Positions 9,371 to 19,107 of a stretch of DNA of 64,000 nucleotides are shown one piece after another (the first letter of the stretch is position 1; each line of letters starts with the position of its first letter). The position numbers and the translations under genes are program-made. The stretch comes from Saprospiraceae bacterium (GTDB lineage Bacteria > Bacteroidota > Bacteroidia > Chitinophagales > Saprospiraceae). Location: assembly GCA_016722295.1 (NCBI GenBank), contig JADKGL010000001.1, positions 103,156-167,155 of the forward strand. Direction: 5' to 3'. The notes under the pieces are model-generated. The model was not told the origin of the DNA. It saw only the letters and a program-made list of their open reading frames with translations, and made no database searches.

Positions 9371-10626
9371 TATCTCGTTTTTAAAGTTATAATAGTTAAT
9401 ACTGCTAATATGATTGATACAATCCAAAATCGAACAGCAATCTTAGCTTCATGAATTCCTTTCTTTTGATAATGGTGATGAAGAGGTGACATCAAAAATA
9501 CTCTTCGTCCCTCACCATATTTTTTCTTTGTATATTTAAAATATCCGACTTGAATCATAACGGATAAATTCTCAACTAAAAATACCCCACAAAACAATGG
9601 TATAAGCAATTCCTTACGAAGCAAAATGGAAAGTGTCGCAATAATTGCACCTATCGTGAGACTTCCTGTATCTCCCATAAAAACTTTTGCAGGAAATGAA
9701 TTGTACCATAAAAATCCAATGCAAGCTCCTAAAAAAGCAGACGTAAATATCACTAACTCACCAGTATATGGTAAATAAAAAATATTTAAATAATCTGCAA
9801 TTAATGAGTTACCAGATACATATGCGAGTATCGCAAGTGTCGCAGCTATTATTGCTGACACACCCGTAGCCAAACCATCCAAACCATCTGTAAGATTCGC
9901 CGCATTCGAAACTGCAGTGACGATAAAAATTACAATTGGAATGAAAAAAAGCCATAATAAAGAACCTGAATTGTCTCCAAAAAAATTTGAAATCCAAGTG
10001 TAATCGAAACTATTGCCCTTCATAAAAGGAACATTCGTCAACGCTGTCTTGACATAAACGTATTCGATCATTTTTGTTTTAGAAGCATCAGCAGCCATAA
10101 ATGTCTGTTCGATCGAATAATTTTCTTTTAATGCTTCCGATTTGGTCATACGGACCAACACATCTTCGTGATACATCATAACAAGTGCGACTACCAATCC
10201 TAATACCACTTGCCCTAAAATCTTAAAGATTGCTTTCAAGCCTTCTTTATCTTTTAGAAATACTTTGATGTAATCATCTGCAAAACCAATCATCCCCATC
10301 CAAACTGTTGTGAACAACATCACCAATATGTAGACGTTTTCCAATCGACACAACAGTAAACACGGAATCAAAATCGCAAGGATGATGATAATACCACCCA
10401 TAGTTGGCGTGCCTTCTTTTTCTTTCTGCCCTACCAATCCCAAATCACGTACTGTCTCTCCTATCTGCATCTTGCGCAATGAACGAATGATTCGCTCACC
10501 GAACAACATCGATATGATCAACGAAAGAATTACTGCTAAGCCTGCACGAAATGAGATGTACTGAAACAATCTCGCTCCTGGCAAGTGCATAAATTTTTCC
10601 GTAAATTGAAATAAGTAATACAACAT
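9370..10626 (-). CDS. mraY: Phospho-MurNAc-pentapeptide transferase MraY
   Basis: Polytopic membrane enzyme that transfers phospho-MurNAc-pentapeptide to undecaprenyl phosphate, making lipid I. The 418-residue product, somewhat longer than the E. coli enzyme, shows the catalytic motifs [21 protein letters not shown] and FMGDTGSL, and the basic loop [11 protein letters not shown] near the C-terminus. The extra length comes from a periplasmic or cytoplasmic insertion at about residues 155-205, common in Bacteroidota. It is separated from murE by 139 bp holding an inverted repeat, and its stop overlaps the GTG of murD. Confidence 0.97.
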   Translation of the reverse strand: MLYYLFQFTEKFMHLPGARLFQYISFRAGLAVILSLIISMLFGERIIRSLRKMQIGETVRDLGLVGQKEKEGTPTMGGIIIILAILIPCLLLCRLENVYILVMLFTTVWMGMIGFADDYIKVFLKDKEGLKAIFKILGQVVLGLVVALVMMYHEDVLVRMTKSEALKENYSIEQTFMAADASKTKMIEYVYVKTALTNVPFMKGNSFDYTWISNFFGDNSGSLLWLFFIPIVIFIVTAVSNAANLTDGLDGLATGVSAIIAATLAILAYVSGNSLIADYLNIFYLPYTGELVIFTSAFLGACIGFLWYNSFPAKVFMGDTGSLTIGAIIATLSILLRKELLIPLFCGVFLVENLSVMIQVGYFKYTKKKYGEGRRVFLMSPLHHHYQKKGIHEAKIAVRFWIVSIILAVLTIITLKTR

Positions 10627-10655
10627 AATTTTAAAAAAACACCAATCATAAAAAA

Positions 10656-10717
10656 TTTAACAGCACAGCAGGGATTCCGATCCCTTTGGTCACAATGATC
10701 CTGCTGTGACTGTTAAA
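10656..10717 (-). promoter_or_regulatory. Large inverted repeat in the murE-mraY gap
   Basis: Arms at 10656-10674 (TTTAACAGCACAGCAGGGA) and 10699-10717 (TCCTGCTGTGACTGTTAAA) are complementary apart from small bulges. On the minus strand the structure ends in a T-rich stretch (complement of 10651-10655). It could act as a partial terminator, an mRNA-stabilising hairpin or a relict palindromic repeat. It is the only such structure inside the cluster. Confidence 0.55.
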
Positions 10718-10765
10718 ACCAACCTGAGAATGATAATAGAACCTACTCTATTTTCTTATATATCT

Positions 10766-12217
10766 TTATAATATTTCTTTCAAAATCAATTTATCATTAA
10801 ATGGAGTTTTTACTCCTTTTATTTCTTGGTATGTCTCATGTCCCTTTCCTGCTATCAAAATAATATCGCCGACATTTGAAATCATACAAGCTGTCTTTAT
10901 CGCTTGATATCGATCAACTATACTTAGATAGTTTTTTTTATCTTCTTCAGCAATGCCGTTCTCGATTTGCTGAATAATCACTTCTGGATTTTCGTCTCTT
11001 GGATTATCAGAAGTAATGATCAAATGATCACTATATTCACATCCTATTCTTCCCATCTTGGGACGCTTTTCTTGATCTCGATTTCCACCACATCCCATGA
11101 CACAAATTATCTTCTGGGATGGTTTCCTCAACTGCTTAAGATTCTTTAAAATTTTTTCCAACGCATCTGGTGTATGTGCATAATCTATTACACCAAACTT
11201 TTTCGATTTCTCAGAATAAAACCAATCAAATCTACCATCAATTGGCTTTACTTTTGATAATGCTTCCAATACTTCAGTCTCATTCATTCCCAACTCAAGT
11301 GCTACTGCAAGCACAGCTGTCAAATTATAAGCATTAAATTCTCCCAATAACTGACTATGCCATTCTTTATCCCGAAACTTTAAATGCATCCCTTCGAATC
11401 CAAGATCCAATAACTTGATCCGAAAATCTGCAGGCTGTTTCAAAGAATAACTTCTCCTCTTTGCTCTAGTATTTTGCAACATCACTTCACCATTTTTATC
11501 GTCAATGTTTACGATTGCAATGGCTTCTTTACTCAATTGATCAAAAAATTTCTTTTTTGCATTAATATAATTGAGCATGGTCTTGTGGTAATCCAAATGA
11601 TCGTGTGTCAAATTGGTAAATACCCCAATCTTGTAATTCAGTCCTTCAATCCGCCCTTGATCAATGGCATGTGAACTTACTTCCATAAAAATATAACTGC
11701 ATCCAGATTGAATCATTCGATCAATCAATTGATACAAGCTTATCAATTCAGGAGTAGTATGTGTCGCTGCAAATTCAATATCGTGTATTTTATTTACTAT
11801 AGTTGAAATCAATCCAACCTTATAGCCAAATGAATAAAATAATTGATACAATAAACTCGCTACAGAAGTTTTTCCATTAGTTCCTGTTATTCCGACCAAA
11901 CAAATTCGTTGTGAAGGAAATTCATAAAACAAATTGAGCATTTTTGATAAGAATACATGCAATTGATTGCATTGTATATAACAACAATCATCTCTCAACT
12001 TCTTAGGAAAAATTTCACATAAAATAACTTCAATTCCTGCATCCAAAACTTGTTCAATATAGTCATGTCCATCAGACGAAGCCCCTTTACGAGCTACAAA
12101 TATATTGTGTTTGGAAACTGATCGAGAATCTTGCGAAAACCCATTTACTACTTTTGATGAATCACCTATGACTTCATAGGGCACATCAGAAGGTATCAGT
12201 TCTATTAACTTTTTCAA
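10766..12217 (-). CDS. murE: UDP-MurNAc-tripeptide ligase MurE (meso-diaminopimelate type)
   Basis: Mur ligase that adds the third stem-peptide residue. The ATP loop GTNGKT is at residues 112-117 of 483. The substrate motif DNPR at 404-407 is the form known from meso-diaminopimelate-adding enzymes, so the wall is predicted to be of the Dap type. The frame starts at a TTG (12217) directly before the family-typical MKKLIELI start; the nearest upstream ATG is out of frame. It lies 11 bp after the penicillin-binding protein. No murF follows, unlike the E. coli cluster. Confidence 0.96.
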   Translation of the reverse strand: MKKLIELIPSDVPYEVIGDSSKVVNGFSQDSRSVSKHNIFVARKGASSDGHDYIEQVLDAGIEVILCEIFPKKLRDDCCYIQCNQLHVFLSKMLNLFYEFPSQRICLVGITGTNGKTSVASLLYQLFYSFGYKVGLISTIVNKIHDIEFAATHTTPELISLYQLIDRMIQSGCSYIFMEVSSHAIDQGRIEGLNYKIGVFTNLTHDHLDYHKTMLNYINAKKKFFDQLSKEAIAIVNIDDKNGEVMLQNTRAKRRSYSLKQPADFRIKLLDLGFEGMHLKFRDKEWHSQLLGEFNAYNLTAVLAVALELGMNETEVLEALSKVKPIDGRFDWFYSEKSKKFGVIDYAHTPDALEKILKNLKQLRKPSQKIICVMGCGGNRDQEKRPKMGRIGCEYSDHLIITSDNPRDENPEVIIQQIENGIAEEDKKNYLSIVDRYQAIKTACMISNVGDIILIAGKGHETYQEIKGVKTPFNDKLILKEIL

Positions 12218-12228
12218 AGAACATTTTT

Positions 12229-14337
12229 TTATTCTAAATACAACTCTATTGTTGTACCATAATTTACTTCACCAGGCGCAATACTTTGCGTCCTCACTTT
12301 ACCAATACCCATCGGTTTACTTGGTATTTTTGCTTTATCCAAAATGTACATGGCATCACGTAAACCCATGCCAACTACATTTGGGACAACACCAGGATTA
12401 GATTCAAAAGGAACTGACAAAACTCCAGATGGATCTGAAACTGTACGTATCCATTCTGCGCGATTCTGCTGCTTAAAAGGCAATCCAATAAAATCAAATA
12501 TACTTTTAAAATCTTGATAGTTTCCAACATTACCTATTGGCATATTATCAGATGACAATTTTGGTTTTGGTTGATCATTTACGATTATTGCTTGTGCACC
12601 TTCAGATCGCATACAATGATCAGCTATTCGCTTGAAAACCGGCGCCGCAACTGATGCTCCATAATAACCTCCTTGTTTCGGATTATAGATTACTACTATA
12701 ACAGAATACTTTGGAGCTTCAGCGGGAAAATAACCACAAAATGAGGCTTGATATTCTTTACTACCATCTGTAGATTTAAAATAATTGCTCACAGAAGTCC
12801 CTGTTTTTCCTGCTATTGAATAAGCTTCATTCTTCAGCGTACTCGCTGTTCCCTTTTCAACAACATGAAGTAATAATTCCTTTGCTTGTCGTAAGGCTTG
12901 AGGAGAAAACATTGAATCTAATACAACTTTAGGCTTTATCGTCCGGATAATATCCTCATCACTTTTGATATCAGATACCATAAATGGTTTCATCATCCGA
13001 CCATTATTTGCAACTGCATTATAAAAATTTAATATTTGCAATGGCGTCATTTGCATTTCATATCCTATAGACATCCATGGAAGAGTTGTGCCATACCATT
13101 TTTCTTTATCCACATTTGGATGCTTGATTACTGGCAGTGGTTCACCACCTAATTCTATTCCAGTTCTTTTATTTAAATTCCATTGTTGATAATAATCAGC
13201 AAATCCAATTTTATTTCCACTGAAAACTGCAGTTGCTAATTTAGCTATTCCTACATTCGACGATTTTGAAAATGCATATTCCAAATCACTCATTCCGACT
13301 GAATGCAATTCAGAATCTTCCATTTTCTCATTGTAAAAAAAAGCTATACCTCCATTCAGATCAACACCAGATTTTACATCAACTTTTCCTGTCTCTAACA
13401 TCGCTAAGGTTGAGGCAAGCTTCATAGTTGATCCTGGCTCTGTTGAATGCGCAATGGCATAATTGTAATCTTCTGTCAACTCACCGAATTCATTCCTACC
13501 TAGATTTGCGACAGCTTTGATCGCACCAGTCTTGGTCTCCATAACTATAGCGCATCCTTTGTCAGCAAGATGCTTCTCCATATATTCATAAAGAGATTCT
13601 TCAGCAACTTCTTGTATTCCTATATTGATTGTGGTCACAATATCATTCCCTTTCTTTGCTTCCATCTCTGTGACATTATCTACTGGAATGTACGTATTTG
13701 CAGCCACTTTTCGCATCATGCGCTCACCATCTTTACCTTTAAGTTCTGAATTGAATGCATTCTCTAAACCAATTGAAAAAGTATCTCGATGCAATCCAAT
13801 CGTTCTATTTGCTAGAATTTTGAAAGGCTTTTCTCTTCTACTTTTCCTGATGATAATCAATCCACCTTTATTCTGTCCTAACTTAAAAAGTGGAAATGTT
13901 TTTAACTCTTGCAACTGTTGATAATCTAAATTTTTTGCAATTAATAAATATCGATTACCTGCTTTTTTTTCTCTTACTAGCCAATTCTTAATCTGCTTCG
14001 CATTGCCTTCGACAAATTGATGAGCTTCTAGTTTTTCAGACAATGCTTCCACATTTGCTTTGAATGTTTTTTCATCCAAACCCTTTGCTTTTGTATCCAT
14101 CCTGATTTCAAAGAACGGCAGGGAAATCGCCAATGGACTTCCATCATCTGCTAAAATATTTCCTCTCTCAGCTTCTACAGGAGTCAATGTGAAGTATAAA
14201 TCTTCAGCCATCGCTCTCCATTTTTTTCCTTGAAAGTGTGAGATCTGAATTACTCTTCCAAACATGACTATAGCGAGCAAGATAAATCCTGCCATAACCA
14301 TATACACCCTGATGAGAAATTCTTTTTTTCGATCCAC
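12229..14337 (-). CDS. ftsI: Septal class B penicillin-binding protein with PASTA domain
   Basis: Transpeptidase that crosslinks septal peptidoglycan, partner of FtsW. The 702-residue product has one N-terminal membrane anchor (about residues 9-30), a dimerisation domain, and the transpeptidase domain with active-site S303 in STMK, the SSN motif near residue 360 and KTG starting at K511. The C-terminal 60-70 residues form a single PASTA domain (VPNVVGMGLRDAMYIL onward), absent from E. coli FtsI. It sits 4 bp after the FtsL-like gene. Confidence 0.96.
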   Translation of the reverse strand: MDRKKEFLIRVYMVMAGFILLAIVMFGRVIQISHFQGKKWRAMAEDLYFTLTPVEAERGNILADDGSPLAISLPFFEIRMDTKAKGLDEKTFKANVEALSEKLEAHQFVEGNAKQIKNWLVREKKAGNRYLLIAKNLDYQQLQELKTFPLFKLGQNKGGLIIIRKSRREKPFKILANRTIGLHRDTFSIGLENAFNSELKGKDGERMMRKVAANTYIPVDNVTEMEAKKGNDIVTTINIGIQEVAEESLYEYMEKHLADKGCAIVMETKTGAIKAVANLGRNEFGELTEDYNYAIAHSTEPGSTMKLASTLAMLETGKVDVKSGVDLNGGIAFFYNEKMEDSELHSVGMSDLEYAFSKSSNVGIAKLATAVFSGNKIGFADYYQQWNLNKRTGIELGGEPLPVIKHPNVDKEKWYGTTLPWMSIGYEMQMTPLQILNFYNAVANNGRMMKPFMVSDIKSDEDIIRTIKPKVVLDSMFSPQALRQAKELLLHVVEKGTASTLKNEAYSIAGKTGTSVSNYFKSTDGSKEYQASFCGYFPAEAPKYSVIVVIYNPKQGGYYGASVAAPVFKRIADHCMRSEGAQAIIVNDQPKPKLSSDNMPIGNVGNYQDFKSIFDFIGLPFKQQNRAEWIRTVSDPSGVLSVPFESNPGVVPNVVGMGLRDAMYILDKAKIPSKPMGIGKVRTQSIAPGEVNYGTTIELYLE

Positions 14338-14341
14338 GTTT

Positions 14342-14662
14342 TTAATTTTCCTTTCGGATTAATTTTTTAGGCGCTTCTGTTCGTATATATATTTCTTGAT
14401 CAGATACTTTTTTTGATATCTGACCTTCTGTACTATTGTACAAAATGCCTGATCTCAATGTCCAATAATCTGACTTTAATTCTTTTAATTCTTCAATCAA
14501 TTTTTGACTCTTTTGCATATTCTTTTCTGCAAAATGCACATTAGCAATGTAAATCAAACCGATCAAACAAAGCACACTGAGATATGGTAGATTTTTATAA
14601 ACCATCATATTGCTCACCGAACTATATTTATTGCGATCCATTCTATTTGTTTCCATTTTCAT
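14342..14662 (-). CDS. FtsL-like bitopic cell division protein
   Basis: Small membrane protein of 106 residues with a cytoplasmic N-terminus of about 28 residues, one transmembrane segment (about 29-47) and a short periplasmic coiled coil rich in Lys, Glu and Leu (50-75). Size, topology and position between rsmH and ftsI match FtsL, which scaffolds FtsQLB and activates FtsW-FtsI. Sequence similarity to E. coli FtsL is not evident, which is normal for Bacteroidota. The start overlaps the rsmH stop by one base. Confidence 0.8.
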   Translation of the reverse strand: MKMETNRMDRNKYSSVSNMMVYKNLPYLSVLCLIGLIYIANVHFAEKNMQKSQKLIEELKELKSDYWTLRSGILYNSTEGQISKKVSDQEIYIRTEAPKKLIRKEN

Positions 14663-15564
14663 TATGCTTTAATTCCAACTCTCATTTTTGCCGATCTTGA
14701 TCTTGAATTTTCTTCTAGTTCTTTTTCATCTGGTACAATCGCATGTTTTGACCATGAAGAGAAAAGAAAATCTTTTTTGCCATAGATCAAATCCACATTT
14801 TTTTCTTGCTTCATCCAATTCTTTACCATTCGATCTTCTAAAGAATGATAACTAATTACGACCAGCTTTCCATCTTTTTTCAAAAGATCTGTAGCTTCTT
14901 GAAGTAACATTTCAAGGCTTGAAAGTTCTTGATTTACTTCGATGCGTAATGCTTGAAACAATTGAGCCATCCATTTATTTCGTTTACCATATACAAACGC
15001 ATCAGCCCAATTTGCAAACGCTATGCAGCTATCCCATCGCCTATTTTTTCTATCTTGAATGATGGCCTGTGCAATTTTTTTCGCATTGGTCAATTCTCCA
15101 TATTCAAAAAAAATCGTAGTCAATTGAACTTCTGAATATTGTTGCAATATATCTATGGCTCGTAATGGTTGACTGCTGTTCATTCGCATATCTAAAGGAT
15201 ATTGTGATTGAAATGAAAAGCCTCTTTGATCTTCATCAAAGTGAAAACTTGACACACCCAAATCAGCCAATACGCCATCCAACATTTCAATTTTATAATA
15301 CTCCATGTATTTCTTTAAATACTTGAAGTTTGATTTGATCCATACGAATCGATCATCTTGTGGAAGATTCAACCCAACTGCATCATCTTGATCAAATCCA
15401 AACAAGGTCGCATTTTTATCAAGACGATTTAAAATCGCTCGACTATGACCAGCTCCACCTAAGGTCGCATCTATGTAGACACCAGATGGATTACCGATTA
15501 ATGCGTCCACCGAAGGAGTAAGTAATACTGGTATATGATGATATGAATTATTCACTTCAGACAC
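14662..15564 (-). CDS. rsmH: 16S rRNA m4C1402 methyltransferase RsmH
   Basis: SAM-dependent methyltransferase (formerly MraW) that modifies C1402 of 16S rRNA. The 300-residue product shows the family start HIPVLLTPSVDAL, the SAM-binding motif DATLGGAGHS near residue 32, LADLGVSSFHFD near 102, and the C-terminal SYHSLEDRMVKNWM stretch. It overlaps mraZ by 8 bp and ftsL by 1 bp, so it is co-translated with the division genes. Confidence 0.97.
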   Translation of the reverse strand: MSEVNNSYHHIPVLLTPSVDALIGNPSGVYIDATLGGAGHSRAILNRLDKNATLFGFDQDDAVGLNLPQDDRFVWIKSNFKYLKKYMEYYKIEMLDGVLADLGVSSFHFDEDQRGFSFQSQYPLDMRMNSSQPLRAIDILQQYSEVQLTTIFFEYGELTNAKKIAQAIIQDRKNRRWDSCIAFANWADAFVYGKRNKWMAQLFQALRIEVNQELSSLEMLLQEATDLLKKDGKLVVISYHSLEDRMVKNWMKQEKNVDLIYGKKDFLFSSWSKHAIVPDEKELEENSRSRSAKMRVGIKA

Positions 15565-16012
15565 CTTTATGTCTAAATACTTCTTCAGCTAATGCAGCAA
15601 AATCTTCAGGCTCATCTCCAATCATCTGTAGATAATTTTCCTTGGACCAGATTTCCACTTTATTTTGATACGCTAAGAGAAAAACATCATGCGAGATATT
15701 CGCGTGCTCTAACAGTGATTTTGGAACTAATATCCTTTCGGATCCATCCAATGCCACCTCAGTCGCACCTCGATAAAAATACCTTGCGAAAGTCCTTTCT
15801 TTCGTACTGTATGAACTTAATTGATCTACTTCCTTCGTCCTTTCATCCCATGCCTCAATGGGGTAAAGAAGCAAACATTTTTCAAACCCTCTATTTAACA
15901 CAAAACGTGTCGATGTACTTGCTCCAAACTGTCTCAATAATGAAGATGGAAGTCTCAATCGACCTTTGTCGTCCAATTTGACCTCATATTCTCCAGACAA
16001 TTTATACATCAT
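15557..16012 (-). CDS. mraZ: Transcriptional regulator MraZ
   Basis: DNA-binding regulator with two SpoVT/AbrB-like repeats, known in other bacteria to repress its own dcw operon. Both conserved segments are visible: GEYEVKLDDKGRLRLPSSL near the N-terminus and ATEVALDGSERILVPKSLL about 75 residues later. A longer frame begins with GTG at 16036, but the -7 promoter element covers that codon. The ATG at 16012 (or the next one at 16009) leads straight into the conserved sequence, giving about 151 residues. The operator upstream is listed separately. Confidence 0.93.
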   Translation of the reverse strand: MMYKLSGEYEVKLDDKGRLRLPSSLLRQFGASTSTRFVLNRGFEKCLLLYPIEAWDERTKEVDQLSSYSTKERTFARYFYRGATEVALDGSERILVPKSLLEHANISHDVFLLAYQNKVEIWSKENYLQMIGDEPEDFAALAEEVFRHKGV

Positions 16013-16035
16013 CCGCTTTGGTTGGTTTGATAGCA

Positions 16036-16078
16036 CAAAGATATGCTAATCTTTCCCACATTTTCCCATTTTTGCCCA
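16036..16078 (-). promoter_or_regulatory. mraZ promoter with triple MraZ-box operator
   Basis: On the minus strand three TGGG boxes (complements of CCCA at 16055-16058, 16065-16068 and 16075-16078) lie at exactly 10-bp steps. This is the arrangement described for MraZ binding in E. coli (TGGG repeats with 10-bp period). Just downstream, the complement of 16036-16043 reads TATCTTTG, a perfect match to the Bacteroidota -7 element TAnnTTTG. The boxes occupy the place of the -33 element, which fits autorepression. No good TTTG -33 box is visible. Confidence 0.85.
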
Positions 16079-16412
16079 CATTTTTTAAAAATATTTAATA
16101 TAAATGTGCTTGATTATCAGATAATAACTAAAATCGGAACAAAATATAAACAAAAACATGACAAATTGCGAAGGAATCAAGATTCAATGAACAGCATTAT
16201 ATATTATAATAATACAAATATATAATTAATTTAGACATTGCACAATAAAAATATAAATAAACATATATATATTATTTATATCATATGAATTTTTGGACTT
16301 GGGACTTGATATAAGACTTAAGTGTGCTTATTTTTCAAAAATTCCCATTCTTCTATTAATTTTATTAAATTTGCTCAAGATTTAGACTTCGCACCTTTCT
16401 CAATCTAAATAG
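16079..16412. other. Divergent intergenic region mraZ / sensor kinase
   Basis: Extremely AT-rich spacer between the mraZ operator and the plus-strand kinase gene. It must contain the kinase promoter, but no TAnnTTTG match with a well-placed upstream element stands out. No RNA gene, repeat or small ORF with coding character is seen. Confidence 0.5.
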
Positions 16413-18767
16413 ATGCTGTTACTTCCTTTTGAAAAACCACATATTTTCAATTTAATGCTCATATTCCTCATGGGCGTAATGTTAATTTGCTGTGCAAAAA
16501 AAGAAACTACTACCACTGACATTGAAAAATTATATATAAATAGAGATTTCCTCACAGCCGAAACTTCTATAGCAAAGCAGTTTTTCCAAGATAGTATTGT
16601 TGGGGATTCAAGTAAGATGAATGACTTGCTTCTACTCAGTTCAAAAATAAAATTTGCCCAGTACAAATATCCTGAAGCATTACAACTCATCAATAGGTCT
16701 TTAAGCCTTCTGCAAAGCCATCATGACCCTCCGAGATACCTTGAAAATTTAAAATTCAAAGGCGACATCTATTATGAATTAAAAGATATTCCTAATTGCA
16801 GTCAAACTTTTGATTCATTACTTTATCATGCAGTAATTGCAAACGATCCAAAGAATATTGCATATGCATACAATAGAATCGCCATTTGTCATCTTAAGAA
16901 TAGACAGGATTCAGTTGCAATTTACTATAATAATAAAAGTGATTCAATAACAAATACATTGAATAATGTAGAATTAAAAGGTCATGTCCATTTTGTCTTT
17001 GGAATAGAAAAATTTTTAAATGGACAATATGATACTGCCCAAATTCATTTTTTAAAAAGTAAGGACTTTTTTGAAAAGGTTAATAATAAACTACTCGTTG
17101 GTTACAACTACATCAATCTAGGGGCTTGCAATAATGAAATAGGACAACATCAAAGCGCTTTAGAATTTTATCAAAAAGCCCTACAACTGGGATTAGAACT
17201 AGAGCATTCTAATCAACTCATGATGACTTATTACAACATTGGCAGTGTATATGTAAGTTTAGGACGCAAGGAAGAAGCTAAAAAAAATTATTTAGAAGCC
17301 TTAGAATATGGCAAGATTCATTCAAATCTCATTCCACATATAAATAGTCTACTTGCTTTGGGTATTATTGCTAAAGAAACAGACTACCCACTAGCAGTAA
17401 AATATTTCGATGAATCACTTTCCAAATCTGCTATGATTCCAAATGGAATTTCTTTTGCTGTCAAAGCAAGTCAAGGATTAGCTGAAACTCATGACAAATA
17501 TCAAAACTATACTTTAGCAAAACAACAATTTCTAAAAACTGTTTCCCTAGTGGATCAAGCTAACAATCCTTTCCTACAAGCAGAAATCTACAATCAAGTT
17601 GGTACTTATTTAGCCATTCACAAACAGTACGATAAAGCAAATCAATTTTGTTCCTCTTCACTCCTATATGCGCGGAATATCAAAAACCATAGACTAATCA
17701 AAGATGCCTGTTATTGTCTTTACAAATTAAATGAATCAAAATCGGATAAAACAAATGCTCTTGAATATCATAAACAATATATAGCCGCAAAAGATAGTTT
17801 CGATAGCACGAATAAAATGATGGAAATAGGCATCAAACATGCAAGAATAGAATATGAAAAGCATAAAGTTAAAAATGATTTCGAAATAAAACATTTAAAT
17901 AACGAACTACAATCAAAAATCAGAAGTAAAAATATTCTTGTGTACACAACAATTGGTCTGATTTCAATACTGATTTTACTATTTTACTTTATAAAAGACA
18001 TTTCAGATAAGAGAAAAGCATTAAGTCATTTAAATGATCAAATTAAATCAAACAGTGAATTAATTATGGATCAAAAATTAAAACTGGAAGAGAGCAATAA
18101 TAAACTAGAAAATTTTGCATATTATGCAGCACATGATATCGAAGCCCCAATAAATAAGATTCGACATAGAATTGATCTGTTACAAAAAGAATTTTCGAAA
18201 TCTTCGTCATCGATAGTCCCAATGATTAATGAAACATTACATCTTGCAGATTATGACGCGAGAAAACTTCAAAAAATGATAAACAGTTTACTTTATTTTT
18301 CAAAAATAGATAAACATATTGGAAACACAAATCAAATCGATCTAAACATTTTGGTGAAAGATATTACTGAAACATTACAATACGATTCTCCCTCTATTGA
18401 AATACAATTTAAAATTCTACGACTACCTTCAATACAAGCAGATGAAGGATTGATCAGAAGCTTGTTTCAAAATTTAATAAAAAATGCAATTAAATACAAA
18501 AAAGAAAATGAAATCGCTGTAATAACAATTAGTGGAACTAATAATGATGGTTTCTATAAATTTTATGTCCAAGATAATGGAATTGGTATTCATATAGATC
18601 AGATTGACAATATTTTTGAACCCTTCAAGCAATTGTCAAAAACAAAAGAAGGAAGTGGAATGGGTCTTGCAATTGTAAAAAAAATTATAGAACACTATAA
18701 TGGAAAAATATGGGTCATAAGCACAGAAGGCATCGGATCGACATTTCATTTTACCTTAAAACTTTAA
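16413..18767 (+). CDS. TPR-repeat sensor histidine kinase (lipoprotein-like N-terminus)
   Basis: Predicted two-component sensor kinase of 784 residues. The N-terminus has a hydrophobic stretch ending in LICCAKK, a possible lipoprotein signal (start perhaps at the ATG encoding residue 15). About 400 residues of tetratricopeptide repeats follow, then one transmembrane segment (near 508-526), a coiled coil, a HisKA domain with phospho-acceptor H574 in AAHDIEAP, and a HATPase domain with an N box (NLIKNAIKYKK), DNGIGI and GSGMGLAIVKK. Periplasmic TPRs presumably sense a ligand or protein. No response regulator lies next to it, so the partner is unknown. Confidence 0.93.
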   Translation: MLLLPFEKPHIFNLMLIFLMGVMLICCAKKETTTTDIEKLYINRDFLTAETSIAKQFFQDSIVGDSSKMNDLLLLSSKIKFAQYKYPEALQLINRSLSLLQSHHDPPRYLENLKFKGDIYYELKDIPNCSQTFDSLLYHAVIANDPKNIAYAYNRIAICHLKNRQDSVAIYYNNKSDSITNTLNNVELKGHVHFVFGIEKFLNGQYDTAQIHFLKSKDFFEKVNNKLLVGYNYINLGACNNEIGQHQSALEFYQKALQLGLELEHSNQLMMTYYNIGSVYVSLGRKEEAKKNYLEALEYGKIHSNLIPHINSLLALGIIAKETDYPLAVKYFDESLSKSAMIPNGISFAVKASQGLAETHDKYQNYTLAKQQFLKTVSLVDQANNPFLQAEIYNQVGTYLAIHKQYDKANQFCSSSLLYARNIKNHRLIKDACYCLYKLNESKSDKTNALEYHKQYIAAKDSFDSTNKMMEIGIKHARIEYEKHKVKNDFEIKHLNNELQSKIRSKNILVYTTIGLISILILLFYFIKDISDKRKALSHLNDQIKSNSELIMDQKLKLEESNNKLENFAYYAAHDIEAPINKIRHRIDLLQKEFSKSSSSIVPMINETLHLADYDARKLQKMINSLLYFSKIDKHIGNTNQIDLNILVKDITETLQYDSPSIEIQFKILRLPSIQADEGLIRSLFQNLIKNAIKYKKENEIAVITISGTNNDGFYKFYVQDNGIGIHIDQIDNIFEPFKQLSKTKEGSGMGLAIVKKIIEHYNGKIWVISTEGIGSTFHFTLKL

Positions 18768-18787
18768 GCTTATGCAAATTACTATCA

Positions 18788-19072
18788 CTAGGCGTAGGTT
18801 GTGCCCACGTCTCTTTATGCCACAAAAAATAAAAAACTAAATCAAATTAATTCATGTCTCAGCCATGATAACATATCGACGTCGGAAAATCCTATGCCAA
18901 GCATGCGGAAAATATATCGCTAGGCGTAGGCTGTGCCTACGTCTTTTTATAAAATTAATTCAAATTAACATGGCTCAGCCATGATAACATATTGACGTAG
19001 GAAAATCCTACGCCGAGCACACGGCTTGATGTGGTGAAATCCACCGCTAGGCGTAGGCTGTGCCTATATCTC
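18788..19072. repeat. Left REP-type palindrome array flanking the RAYT gene
   Basis: Two palindromic units alternate in one orientation. Unit A (at 18788, 18919 and 19045) has core GTAGGCTGTGCCTAC. Unit B (at 18853 and 18969) has ATGGCTCAGCCAT followed by GTAGGAAAATCCTAC. The copies differ by a few substitutions. The 3' end of B is nearly the reverse complement of the 5' end of A, so B-A pairs can form a long hairpin. Such arrays are the substrates of REP-associated tyrosine transposases. The array may also end transcription of the upstream kinase gene. Confidence 0.9.
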
Positions 19073-19107
19073 TAATTCATAAAATCCACAAAATGAAATT
19101 AATCTTA

